NCBI GenBank assembly: GCA_964344775.1
Contig: CAYFOO010000009.1
Span: forward strand, 1-35,868
Direction: 5' to 3'
Source of the DNA: CAYFMH01 sp964344775
Lineage (GTDB): Bacteria; Patescibacteriota; Gracilibacteria; UBA4473
Length of the DNA stretch: 35,868 nucleotides
Notes under the pieces: generated by a model
Told to the model about the DNA's origin: nothing
What the model saw: the letters and a program-made list of their open reading frames with translations, nothing else
Database searches by the model: none
Part shown: positions 28,059 to 35,824 of the stretch, one piece after another
How the letters are laid out: the number at the start of each line of letters is the position of its first letter
How positions within the stretch are numbered: the stretch's first letter is position 1
Position numbers and translations under genes: made by a program

Positions 28059-28658
28059 ATGAAAATGAAAAAACAGCACTTCGGTTTCACCCTCATTGAG
28101 TTGCTCGTGGTGATCGTGATTATCGGAATTCTTTCGACAATTTCGACTGCTACTTTCAAATCCTACTTCGGGCGGGCACGAGACACATCTCGTATCGCAG
28201 CGGTAAATCAGATGTCCACGATGATTCGAGTGGATGCGGCGTACAACTGGGAAAATGGACGTTTTCGGTATTCCGCAGAAGATTTGAAAAATCTTTTTGA
28301 TGCAAACGACTACCGAGTACCAAAAGGAGAGAAAAGTTTGTGTTATATTATTGGTATGGGGGATGGGCCACAAAACGATATTGGGGATGATGATGAGTAT
28401 ATTGTGATGGCATGGAGTGAAGGAGAAGCAGCACCTCTCGCAGATGGAACAAAAGGTACAGTAGATGAAGCAATATCAGTAGGGCTTGAAGAGCCGAATT
28501 TTCTTTGTACTGATACAGATTGGACAGAGGTGCAGACAGCGATCGAAGGAGCACTTGGAGGTGGGGCATTGGGAGAAGGAACACAACAAGCTCCAAGTTA
28601 TGTGAGAACAAACGTTCAAGGAGAGTTGTGTGAAATGGGAGGTTCTACTTGTTACTAG
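28059..28658 (+). CDS. Type IV pilin-like protein (prepilin)
   Basis: 199 residues. The prepilin motif is textbook: a basic leader MKMKKQHFG, cleavage after Gly9, then FTLIELLVVIVIIGIL with Glu at +5 of the mature protein. The hydrophobic helix would pack in the pilus core. The globular part has two cysteine pairs, the last as a C-terminal CEMGGSTC loop like the disulfide loop of many pilins, and an acidic low-complexity stretch. It would be processed by PilD and assembled by a type IV pilus or pseudopilus machine, none of which is in the window. It has a strong promoter and terminator of its own, so it is a single-gene unit. A type II secretion pseudopilin is an alternative. Confidence 0.9.
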   Translation: MKMKKQHFGFTLIELLVVIVIIGILSTISTATFKSYFGRARDTSRIAAVNQMSTMIRVDAAYNWENGRFRYSAEDLKNLFDANDYRVPKGEKSLCYIIGMGDGPQNDIGDDDEYIVMAWSEGEAAPLADGTKGTVDEAISVGLEEPNFLCTDTDWTEVQTAIEGALGGGALGEGTQQAPSYVRTNVQGELCEMGGSTCY

Positions 28659-28677
28659 TATTTAACTAAAAAAACAT

Positions 28678-28705
28678 AAAAAGACTGGCGTTTGCCAGTC
28701 TTTTT
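28678..28705 (+). terminator. Intrinsic terminator of the pilin gene
   Basis: AAAAAGACTGGC, a 4-base loop GTTT, GCCAGTCTTTTT: a 12-bp perfect stem ending in a U run. It works in either direction. Confidence 0.9.
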
Positions 28706-28725
28706 ATTTATGTTAAACTTCGATT

Positions 28726-29589
28726 ATGTTCAAAACCTGGATTCGGCTTCGAATATTTCAGATAATTCTTGATTTTATCGGAGTTTACGCAGCTTGTTTG
28801 TTGGCTTATTTTTTGCGAGTAGGATTTATTTTTTCTTCTGATTTTCCATTTCCACTTTTTGCTACGATCGCTTTTTTGGCAGCTTCAGCTTGGATCGGGT
28901 TTTTGCTCTTTGCCAAATACTATCGGATACCACCACGTTCAGATGAACGAGAATGGTTTGATGTAGCACTGGTTTTTATTGGTGGAGTGATTTCTATTGG
29001 ATTTTTGATCGTGACCTACTTTTTTCCGCGTGAGATCCTTTTTTCACGACTAATCGGAGTTTATATTTTTGTTTTTGGGAGTGTGTTTTTGCTTATTTCA
29101 CAGACTTTTTTTCGTCAGATTTTGGCAGCGAGGAAGAAAAAAGAAAAAGATGTGTATCGAACCTTGATCGTGGGAGCGAATCGAGTGGCGGAGAAACTTA
29201 TTGCTGCGATTGAAAAAAATACTTACGCCCTCTACAAAATTGTCGGTGTGATCGATCCCTATGGGATGCACAAAAAGGTCAAAGGCTCAGTAATTTTGGG
29301 GAAGCTGGATAAATTGGAAAGCGTTTGTCAAAAAGAGAAAATCACGGCTATTATCCAGTGTGATGCTTTTGAACATACATTGAATCTCATATCCTTCTGC
29401 GAAGAAAAAAATATAAAATTCCAATTTGATCCGGCCTTGCGAGGGATTTTTGAGCAAAATTTACGAATTCGTGAGGTGGCGGGAGTGACGATGGTTTCCT
29501 TTGTGAAACGGGATTTTGATTCTCGACGTAAGCAAATATTTTACCGAGTGGGTGATTGGGTTCTGCGGCAAGTTTTTGATGTTGATTAA
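28726..29589 (+). CDS. Polyprenyl-phosphate sugar phosphotransferase, truncated (WcaJ/CpsE type)
   Basis: 287 residues where full-length relatives have about 450-470. The N-terminal membrane region (four or five TM helices to ~133) and the central CoA-binding-like Rossmann domain (RTLIVGANRVAEKLIAAIEK to ~250) are present. The frame stops at WVLRQVFDVD, about where the catalytic sugar transferase domain would begin (the family's KRxFDxxxS helix). So the part that loads a sugar phosphate onto undecaprenyl phosphate is missing. A heptad array begins just after the stop, which suggests the truncation point is a repeat junction. It could be non-catalytic or a remnant. Confidence 0.75.
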   Translation: MFKTWIRLRIFQIILDFIGVYAACLLAYFLRVGFIFSSDFPFPLFATIAFLAASAWIGFLLFAKYYRIPPRSDEREWFDVALVFIGGVISIGFLIVTYFFPREILFSRLIGVYIFVFGSVFLLISQTFFRQILAARKKKEKDVYRTLIVGANRVAEKLIAAIEKNTYALYKIVGVIDPYGMHKKVKGSVILGKLDKLESVCQKEKITAIIQCDAFEHTLNLISFCEEKNIKFQFDPALRGIFEQNLRIREVAGVTMVSFVKRDFDSRRKQIFYRVGDWVLRQVFDVD

Positions 29590-29592
29590 ATC

Positions 29593-29655
29593 AGGGAATA
29601 GGGAACAGGGAGTTGGAACAAGTAAAAAATAAACTATTTCCTGTTAACTGTTTCC
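29593..29655. repeat. Heptad arrays at the truncated transferase end
   Basis: AGGGAAT, AGGGAAC, AGGGAGT, TGGAACA, then after a spacer TATTTCC, TGTTAAC, TGTTTCC. The second array is roughly the reverse complement of the first, as in the other inverted pairs. Confidence 0.7.
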
Positions 29656-29656
29656 T

Positions 29657-30334
29657 TTAGTATCTTGCCAAATGTGCGAAAGCTTTGTTGGCCTGAGCCA
29701 TTTTGTGTGCGTCTTCTCGTTTGGTGTAGGCGTATCCACTTTCATTGAAGGCATCTAGTAGTTCGAGAGCGAGTCTTTTGTACATTGGCATTCCTTTCTT
29801 TTTTCTTGCTCCTTCTAGAATCCACCGGATGGCTAGACTATCTTGTCGCTTGGCGGGAACTTCTAACGGGATTTGATAAACCGCTCCTCCAATTCTTTTG
29901 GCTTTTACTTCCATAGATGGTTTAGCATTGGTGATAGCTATTTCGAAGGTTTTTAACGGGTTTTTTTGTCCTTTTCGGCTTAATTCATCGAAAGTATCCT
30001 TCAAAATTTGCTGAGCAATTGTCTTTTTTCCATCCTTCATGATGCAATTTACAACCTTGGTCTGGAGCGGATCTTTGAAAGAAAAAGGATTTTTGTAGCT
30101 CACTTTTTTTTCAGTTTTTCCGCCTCCTCCTTGTGGGGCAGATTTTTTGTCTTCTTTTTTAGGAGCGTCATCTTTTTTTACCTTTGTGGTAGGAGATTTC
30201 TCTGTAGTTTTCGTGTCCACCATAGCTTTCTTGTCTACCGAAGCCTTGGCGGAGGGTGAAGCAGAGGTGGATTCTACAGCTTTTTCCGAATTTTCAGAGG
30301 CGGCTTCGGAGGCCGCTACTTTTGTTGTGGGCAT
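29657..30334 (-). CDS. rpsG: 30S ribosomal protein S7 with long N-terminal extension
   Basis: 225 residues against about 156 in most bacteria. From ~79 on it is a normal S7 (FKDPLQTKVVNCIMKDGKKT, IGGAVYQIPLEVP, the SLAIRWILEGARKK helix, then AFAHLARY at the end). Residues 1-~78 are low-complexity Ala, Ser, Lys, Glu and Thr, ending in a Gly run and a Lys stretch. S7 nucleates the 30S head and touches the E site. The extension faces the same kind of disordered composition as the L19 tail. I start at the ATG at 30334. Neighbouring rpsL and fusA are absent. Confidence 0.95.
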   Translation of the reverse strand: MPTTKVAASEAASENSEKAVESTSASPSAKASVDKKAMVDTKTTEKSPTTKVKKDDAPKKEDKKSAPQGGGGKTEKKVSYKNPFSFKDPLQTKVVNCIMKDGKKTIAQQILKDTFDELSRKGQKNPLKTFEIAITNAKPSMEVKAKRIGGAVYQIPLEVPAKRQDSLAIRWILEGARKKKGMPMYKRLALELLDAFNESGYAYTKREDAHKMAQANKAFAHLARY

Positions 30335-30398
30335 TTTAAAAAAATAAATTAAGAAATAATGCGGTGACGAGGATAATGTTAAAATAAAATTCGTCAAT

Positions 30399-30434
30399 TT
30401 TGGTTGCCCCCGCAGGGCGGATTTTGAACCAAAA
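30399..30434 (-). promoter_or_regulatory. Hairpin in the rpsG leader
   Basis: TTGGTT/AACCAA outer arms with an inner GCCC/GGGC hairpin, 65 bases upstream of the S7 start. It could be a leader regulatory element or a remnant repeat. Confidence 0.3.
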
Positions 30435-30518
30435 CCGCAAACATTTCAAGTTAATTTACTTCGTAAAAAGTATGACTTTTTCAGGTTAGCCAAAAAGCCT
30501 ATATTTACAAATCCAATC

Positions 30519-30785
30519 TTAAACAGTCTTTTGCTCCTCCCAATATTGCTCGTATTTTTCCTCAATTTCTTTGGCTATGTCCACTAAACATTCGGAAACT
30601 TCTCCCAAGCCTACGTCAGTTAGTGTGAACGATTGAGAGAGTAATAAATCACTACTGCGAACTTTCACCGAAGTAAGCGGATGAGCGGCAAAATTCATGT
30701 CTGCGGAAACTTCAAAAGTTAGTCCTTCGCTTTTTATTTCAGGAAATTGAACTACTGAGGACGATTGTTTTTTAGCTTTATTCAT
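30519..30785 (-). CDS. Small unknown protein divergent from the XRE regulator
   Basis: 88 residues, acidic, with a predicted beta-rich middle and an acidic C-terminal helix (AKEIEEKYEQYWEEQKT). There is no TM helix, signal or known motif. The start is the ATG at 30785. It is divergent from the XRE gene and its start lies 30 bases from the first operator palindrome, so the regulator probably controls it. Antitoxin-like or modulator roles would fit the position but nothing in the sequence shows them. Confidence 0.55.
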   Translation of the reverse strand: MNKAKKQSSSVVQFPEIKSEGLTFEVSADMNFAAHPLTSVKVRSSDLLLSQSFTLTDVGLGEVSECLVDIAKEIEEKYEQYWEEQKTV

Positions 30786-30814
30786 GAGCTTGGATTAAGA
30801 GCTATATCAATATT

Positions 30815-30828
30815 TAGACTATAGTCTA
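30815..30828. promoter_or_regulatory. Operator palindrome O1 (TAGACTATAGTCTA)
   Basis: A perfect 14-base palindrome with GACT/AGTC arms like the C-boxes of restriction-modification controller proteins. It is 30 bases upstream of the divergent 88-residue gene and centred 50 bases from O2. Confidence 0.75.
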
Positions 30829-30864
30829 TGGAATAGCAAGTCTTTTTTAGGGATTATTCAAAAA

Positions 30865-30878
30865 TAGACTTTAATCTA
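30865..30878. promoter_or_regulatory. Operator-like palindrome O2 (TAGACTTTAATCTA)
   Basis: 12 of 14 bases match O1. It overlaps the first base of the XRE start codon, so a bound regulator would block its own transcription or translation start. Confidence 0.72.
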
Positions 30879-31096
30879 TGAAAAATAACACCCTTGATCG
30901 GCTTGGAAAGAAACTTCGAGAACTGCGCCTAGCAAAAGGCTTGAGCCAAGAGAAGGTAGCGAACAAAGCTCAACTACACAGTACCTACATTAGCCAGGTG
31001 GAGTGTGGGAAGCGAAACATTACTATTTTGGCTCTCATTCGGATTTGTGGAGTTTTGGAGGTAGAGTTGGAGGAGATAGTTCAAGAGATAGAATAA
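30878..31096 (+). CDS. XRE-family helix-turn-helix regulator (C-protein-like)
   Basis: 72 residues, a single HTH domain: LGKKLRELRLAKGLSQEKVA, then the recognition-helix region HSTYISQVECGKRNITILAL and a final acidic helix. Its length and sequence pattern match controller (C) proteins of restriction-modification systems and small phage-type repressors. Two palindromes, one at its own start, indicate autoregulation. No methylase or restriction gene is adjacent; the neighbours are an 88-residue unknown and RhuM (convergent, 5-base gap). The mRNA may be nearly leaderless. Confidence 0.85.
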   Translation: MKNNTLDRLGKKLRELRLAKGLSQEKVANKAQLHSTYISQVECGKRNITILALIRICGVLEVELEEIVQEIE

Positions 31097-31101
31097 GGCT
31101 T

Positions 31102-32100
31102 TTATTTCTTTCTCTTCGGCAACTTCTTCACCGCCTCCTCAAAACCACCTCCCTGTTCAGCCTCCCCCTTCAATCGTTCCTGATGAAATTTATCATACTC
31201 TTTTTTCGCATGCTCCTCCGCTAGCTCATGAGAGATTTTTCCTGCATGTTCGAGGATGTTTCGGTTGTTGAGCGAAAGAAAGCCGTTCAATTTCTCCACC
31301 CAGTCTTTCATGTACATGGGAATGCGTTGCATGGCCTGTCCTTCCGCAAAGATTAAATATTGCTCTACCAGATTATTTAGGACTTTCAGTTCTTCTTCAT
31401 TCAGGTAGTTTTTGGCAATGGCAACATCCTGCTTCCGCACCTTCGCCCCCCTCCAATTCGTAAGCCCCATGTTCGCCTTCTTGTGGTCAGCTCGATCATG
31501 CACGATCTCGGCGGCGGTTTGTCCGGTAATTGCCCAATGGAGCTTATTTTGGACTGTTTTGAAGAAGTTTATGCTGATTTCTTGGGTGGGGTCATAGTCC
31601 ACGCTCAGAGCATAAATGTCGGTTATTTTTCGGTAGAAGCGTTTCTCCGATGTTCGTATGTCCTGAATACGTCGGGAGAGTTCCTCAAAGTAGTCATAGG
31701 GAAGGTCAGGATTTTTGAGCCGTTCATCGTCCAGTATGAACCCTTTCACGATATATTCCTTTAGGCGTTCGGTTGCCCACTGGCGGAAACGTGTGGCGGT
31801 GTGGGATTTTATGCGATAGCCTACGGAGATAATAGCGTCGAGGCTATAAAATTCGACCTCTCTTGACACCTCTCTATTTCCCTCTTTTCGAACTATTAAG
31901 GATTTCTTAATAGTTGCTTTTTGGTTTAGTTCTCCCTCTTCGAAGATATTTTTAAGGTGTGTGTTTATATTTGGTACTGTAGTTTGGAACAGTTCGGCCA
32001 TGAGTTTTTGGGTGAGCCAGACTGTTTCGTCTTCTAGGCGTACGTCTATCTTTGTTTCACCTGTTTCGGATTGGTAGATGAGGATTTGGGAAGAAGTCAT
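31102..32100 (-). CDS. RhuM family protein
   Basis: 332 residues. RhuM signatures: an N-terminal VRLEDETVWLTQKLMAELFQ start with an HTH-like segment (TTVPNINTHLKNIF), then YSLDAIISVGYRIKSHTATRFR and QWATERLKEYIVKGF. RhuM proteins occur on pathogenicity and defence islands and in phages; their biochemical role is unknown. The ATG overlaps the TGA stop of the MFS gene by one base in ATGA (32097-32100), so translation is coupled. It is the last gene of the ABC-pRiA4b-MFS-RhuM operon. The C-terminal ~50 residues are rich in Lys and Glu. Confidence 0.85.
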   Translation of the reverse strand: MTSSQILIYQSETGETKIDVRLEDETVWLTQKLMAELFQTTVPNINTHLKNIFEEGELNQKATIKKSLIVRKEGNREVSREVEFYSLDAIISVGYRIKSHTATRFRQWATERLKEYIVKGFILDDERLKNPDLPYDYFEELSRRIQDIRTSEKRFYRKITDIYALSVDYDPTQEISINFFKTVQNKLHWAITGQTAAEIVHDRADHKKANMGLTNWRGAKVRKQDVAIAKNYLNEEELKVLNNLVEQYLIFAEGQAMQRIPMYMKDWVEKLNGFLSLNNRNILEHAGKISHELAEEHAKKEYDKFHQERLKGEAEQGGGFEEAVKKLPKRKK

Positions 32101-33302
32101 GATTTAGAAAATTTAGCAGGAACTTTATAAAGGTGAAGCAAAGCCACAAGGCCAATAATAAACATTATCCCAGCCATCCACATGAAGGCAGAAAGAAGGC
32201 TTAAAATGTCTGCTGCATATCCAAAAACAGGCAATAATAACATTTGTGCTCCATTCATAAGAAAAGACTTCATACTGAGAACTGTCGCACGATGATGACT
32301 TTCTGTAGTTCGATTAACCATATCGTCTGTTGCAATCGGGAAAATAGCTCGCACAATCTGAAACATTGAGGGAAATAACATTGCTCCGACAAGTCCTAAA
32401 TTAAAGCCAGACATAATAGCGAATGTACCACAAGAAATAGATAGAATGAGAAGTAATGATTTAACGTCTCCTAATTTCTCAATAAACCAGTGTGCATAAT
32501 GGCTAAAAAGAGCTGCCAATAGATTATGACAAGCCAAAGCTACTCCAAATAAAGCAACAGGCACACCCATTAAATCCCAATAAGGATTAAGCGTATGAAA
32601 ACTTAATTTTTGTCCCACGCCTAAAATCATTGAGAAAATAATAGTATATCGAACTAGTGGATGTTTCCATATATACACAAAAGCCTTCCAAGTATGCTCA
32701 TGAAGTGATTTAGTTCTCTTTTTCCCTCTTGGTGGCTCTATAAATAGTGTTAGGTTTAAAACTGATAATATAGCAAAAAAACCACCCATTAAAATCGGAA
32801 AGAATAACCCAAATAAAGTAGCCAGAAAACCTCCTAGTATATTGGTTATGATTGAAGTGGTGTATTGGATAGTACGAGCACGCCCATAAATTCGTTTATA
32901 ATCTTTCTCTTTTTTAAATACTTTTAACGTGTCGTATAGAATGGCCTGATTAGCTCCAGAAGCAAAAGCCATTCCAATCCCTATGACTATTTGTACAAAA
33001 ACAACTTCCAAAAAAGAGTTTGCTAAAGCAAGATAGATAAAACTAAAGGCAACGAGACTTTCTGCAATCAATAAGCTTTTTTTCCTTCCCACTCTATCAG
33101 CAATCACACCAGTAGGAACTTCTGAAAGCAGTATAGCTAGAGCAAAAAAGGCTTCTCCAATCAAAACTTCTGCCAAGCTCAGTCCGATTGATTGTAACTG
33201 AAAAATTACAATGATTGGGGCAGAAATAGCCATTAATCCGTTGAAAAAATCATTAGAGTAATAGATTTTTATGTTTCGTTGTAAGGTTTTTTTAGGGGGC
33301 AT
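32097..33302 (-). CDS. Major facilitator superfamily transporter
   Basis: 401 residues with about 12 TM helices. The MFS signature GVIADRVGRKKSLL lies in the loop after TM2, and a basic central loop (EPPRGKKRTKSLHEHTW) splits two six-helix halves. It is probably a drug or metabolite exporter; the substrate is unknown. I start at the ATG at 33302, 20 bases after the stop of the upstream gene; an in-frame GTG at 33329 would overlap that gene. It is in an operon with an ABC exporter and RhuM. The DNA here looks more AT-rich than the core genes, in line with acquired DNA. Confidence 0.88.
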   Translation of the reverse strand: MPPKKTLQRNIKIYYSNDFFNGLMAISAPIIVIFQLQSIGLSLAEVLIGEAFFALAILLSEVPTGVIADRVGRKKSLLIAESLVAFSFIYLALANSFLEVVFVQIVIGIGMAFASGANQAILYDTLKVFKKEKDYKRIYGRARTIQYTTSIITNILGGFLATLFGLFFPILMGGFFAILSVLNLTLFIEPPRGKKRTKSLHEHTWKAFVYIWKHPLVRYTIIFSMILGVGQKLSFHTLNPYWDLMGVPVALFGVALACHNLLAALFSHYAHWFIEKLGDVKSLLLILSISCGTFAIMSGFNLGLVGAMLFPSMFQIVRAIFPIATDDMVNRTTESHHRATVLSMKSFLMNGAQMLLLPVFGYAADILSLLSAFMWMAGIMFIIGLVALLHLYKVPAKFSKS

Positions 33303-33322
33303 TTTAAATTTTATTAGGCGGT

Positions 33323-34012
33323 TTACCACTTCTTAGGAAACAATTCCTCAGGAAAGCTCTCTGCATCATATCCACATTCCCCCGCTCGTGGAGAATTAGG
33401 CAAACAAGCCAGCATTTCATCACCTTCTTCACACGCTTCCGCATGCTTTGAAACGCAAGATTGGCAGCACAAAGGAGGTGTATCACCCCCACCAGTCCAA
33501 CACATGAAACAAATCAGAGAAGCCTGATTGCCACAAAATCCGCAGGGAGAAGGGGGATAATAATTTCTTCCGATGACCATTAAATCTTTACTTTTTGGAA
33601 GCAAAATATCGCCTGTGCCAAGCGATTTGATTTTGAGTTCCGTTGTTGTCCCAAAATCATAAAGATAAGGGATTTCATCATCTTCTTTTAGCACCTCCAC
33701 AATCTTTTTTGATTTTGAAATCTCATCGCTATAACCTCCAAAGTTGCTTAAATGTCCACAACACTCCACCCACACTTCTCGTAGTAGCTGATCTAGCTTC
33801 TTGAAAGTAGCTTTCGGAGAAACTTCTACTACAAGCCAAAAGTTCTTAAAGTAAGTGTCCGTAATAAGCAGTCTCACCTGATTTAATCCCTCAGAACGCT
33901 TAAATTTGGAGCATTTTTTGAAATGTGTTTTTATCTGCCGCTTATTGATTGTTTCTTGGCATGCTCTACAAGTGCCTTCGAAAGATTTTTGGTCATCGGA
34001 TTGGGCTTTCAT
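33323..34012 (-). CDS. pRiA4b ORF-3-like protein with two zinc modules
   Basis: 229 residues. An N-terminal CRACQ...HFKKC pattern (about residues 15-34) could bind zinc. The middle (~45-150) resembles the pRiA4b ORF-3-like fold: LDQLLREVWVECCGHLSNF, then IPYLYDFGTTTELKIK, the family's HL-x-F and YxYDFG blocks. The C-terminus (~155-205) has many cysteines (CGFCGNQASLICFMCW, CCQSCVSKHAEAC). The family is typical of plasmids and islands, function unknown. It lies between the ABC and MFS genes with gaps of 27 and 20 bases. An SEC-C/MYND-type zinc tail is an alternative description. Confidence 0.75.
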   Translation of the reverse strand: MKAQSDDQKSFEGTCRACQETINKRQIKTHFKKCSKFKRSEGLNQVRLLITDTYFKNFWLVVEVSPKATFKKLDQLLREVWVECCGHLSNFGGYSDEISKSKKIVEVLKEDDEIPYLYDFGTTTELKIKSLGTGDILLPKSKDLMVIGRNYYPPSPCGFCGNQASLICFMCWTGGGDTPPLCCQSCVSKHAEACEEGDEMLACLPNSPRAGECGYDAESFPEELFPKKW

Positions 34013-34039
34013 GGTTTTTGGGGTAAAGATTAAAAAAAA

Positions 34040-35824
34040 TTACTGGATAAAGCCTCCAGCTTGATGATCCCACAGTTTCGCATAAATCCCTTTCTTTTTT
34101 AGAAGCTCTTTATGCGTACCATCCTCAATTATTTTTCCTTTGTCTAAAACGATAATTCTATCCATAGCCAATAAAGTAGAAAGACGATGAGCAATGGCCA
34201 ACACTGTTTTGCCCTTTATCAAATTTCCAAGTGCTTCTTGCACCAGTAGTTCGCTTTCACTGTCTAAGGCACTAGTAGCTTCATCCAAAACTAAAATAGG
34301 AGCATTCTTCAGCATAGCACGAGCTATGGCAATTCTCTGTTTTTGTCCTCCTGAAAGTTTTACTCCTCGCTCACCAACCATTGTTTCAAATTTTTGTGGC
34401 AACTGAACAATAAAATCATGAGCATTAGCTAATTTTGCAACCTGTGCCACTTCTTTTAATGAAGCCTTATCTTTACCATATTTAATATTCTCAGTAATAC
34501 TTCGATGGAATAGTAATGGCTCTTGAGGAACAAAAGCAATATTGCTTCTAAGGCTTTCCTGCTTTATTTTTGATATGTTCTGATTGTCGATGGTAATATT
34601 TCCTTTTTGAATGTCGTAAAGACGCAATAATAAAGCAGCAAGAGTGCTTTTCCCCGCTCCACTTACTCCCACCAACCCTACTTTCTGCCCTCCAACGATT
34701 TGGAGGTTTAAGTGATCAAATACTTTAGCTCCTTTGAAATATTTAAAGCCAACATCCGAGAACTCTATTTTTCCTGTTTCAACTTTCAAAGAGCAAGCAT
34801 TATCTATATCTGTAACATGGTAGTCTTGTATAATTTCTCCCAATCCTTCTTTTACTTTTCCGTACTGTTCCATGAAGTCATTAGCAGTCATCCCGATAAA
34901 AGCTAAAACGGCAAGCATTCCTGTTGTAAGTTGTATGAGCATAATCATGCTTCCTAAGCTCAAACTTCCAATACTCCAATAATAAATACCCCCAAATATA
35001 ACTACTCCAACCAGTATAATTTGAAGAATACTGTTGACGACAAGCACAAACTCTTGGTAGTTCCATGCTTTTGTTTCACTGTCTCTCTGTTCAACAATAA
35101 ATTTCTTAAGGCGTTTTTCTTCTGTTTGCTTCTTTGAAAAGTAGTGAATGAGTGAGACATTAGTAACCATGTCCACCATCTGCCCATGAAGTGTGGAGCT
35201 GATTTTGGCATTTATTTCGGAAAGCTTTTCCGTTTTTCGTGCCAACCAAAAATTAATGACTAAAAAAACAGTCACCCATATTGTAAAAAATATAGCTAAC
35301 GCATGATGAACTAAAGCAATAAGTGCAATTCCGACAATAATCTGAATACAAAGTGGAAAGAACGTCCAAACAATTACTTCTAAAGCTTTATCTATTCCAG
35401 ACTTAATATTATCAACTTTACTAGTAAGGTTTCCTGCAAACCTATCTACAAAATATTGGTTTGCATGTCCTGTTAAGTATGAAAACAGTTTTTCATGTCC
35501 ATATGCTCTTGAATGACTATGCCATTTTACTCCCAAAAAGCCACTAATTCTCCAAAATGACCATTCCAAACCTAAGACCAACACATAGAGGCCTGCTAAT
35601 ATCCATATGTAATTTAAAACTTCTGAAGACACAAAGGAGTTATTCTCACTTGAACTTGTAATAGCATCCACCAGGAGTTTCAAAACATATGGCAGAGAGG
35701 ATTCCAATAGCCTTGCCACAAATACACTTAAGAGTGTACCAACAGCTAAGCCTTTGTACTTTTTACTAATATAAACAATAAAAGCTATTGGGGTTTTTGG
35801 TAGTGTTTCACTTTTTGTTTTCAT
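34040..35824 (-). CDS. ABC transporter, fused permease and ATPase
   Basis: 594 residues. Six TM helices span ~1-310 (exporter type), followed by the nucleotide-binding domain: Walker A GVSGAGKST near 390, the LSGGQKQR signature near 490, Walker B ILVLDEATSALDS, and the switch His in AIAHRLST. It would export a drug, lipid or peptide as a homodimer, since no partner half-transporter is seen. The start is the ATG at 35824, with a short AT-rich leader to the window edge. It is the first gene of the four-gene minus-strand unit. No peptidase domain is present, so it is not a bacteriocin-processing type. Confidence 0.93.
   Translation of the reverse strand: MKTKSETLPKTPIAFIVYISKKYKGLAVGTLLSVFVARLLESSLPYVLKLLVDAITSSSENNSFVSSEVLNYIWILAGLYVLVLGLEWSFWRISGFLGVKWHSHSRAYGHEKLFSYLTGHANQYFVDRFAGNLTSKVDNIKSGIDKALEVIVWTFFPLCIQIIVGIALIALVHHALAIFFTIWVTVFLVINFWLARKTEKLSEINAKISSTLHGQMVDMVTNVSLIHYFSKKQTEEKRLKKFIVEQRDSETKAWNYQEFVLVVNSILQIILVGVVIFGGIYYWSIGSLSLGSMIMLIQLTTGMLAVLAFIGMTANDFMEQYGKVKEGLGEIIQDYHVTDIDNACSLKVETGKIEFSDVGFKYFKGAKVFDHLNLQIVGGQKVGLVGVSGAGKSTLAALLLRLYDIQKGNITIDNQNISKIKQESLRSNIAFVPQEPLLFHRSITENIKYGKDKASLKEVAQVAKLANAHDFIVQLPQKFETMVGERGVKLSGGQKQRIAIARAMLKNAPILVLDEATSALDSESELLVQEALGNLIKGKTVLAIAHRLSTLLAMDRIIVLDKGKIIEDGTHKELLKKKGIYAKLWDHQAGGFIQ

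Noticed and set aside
30878..31096. Part of a complete restriction-modification system
   Set aside because: No methyltransferase or endonuclease gene is found on either side within the window.
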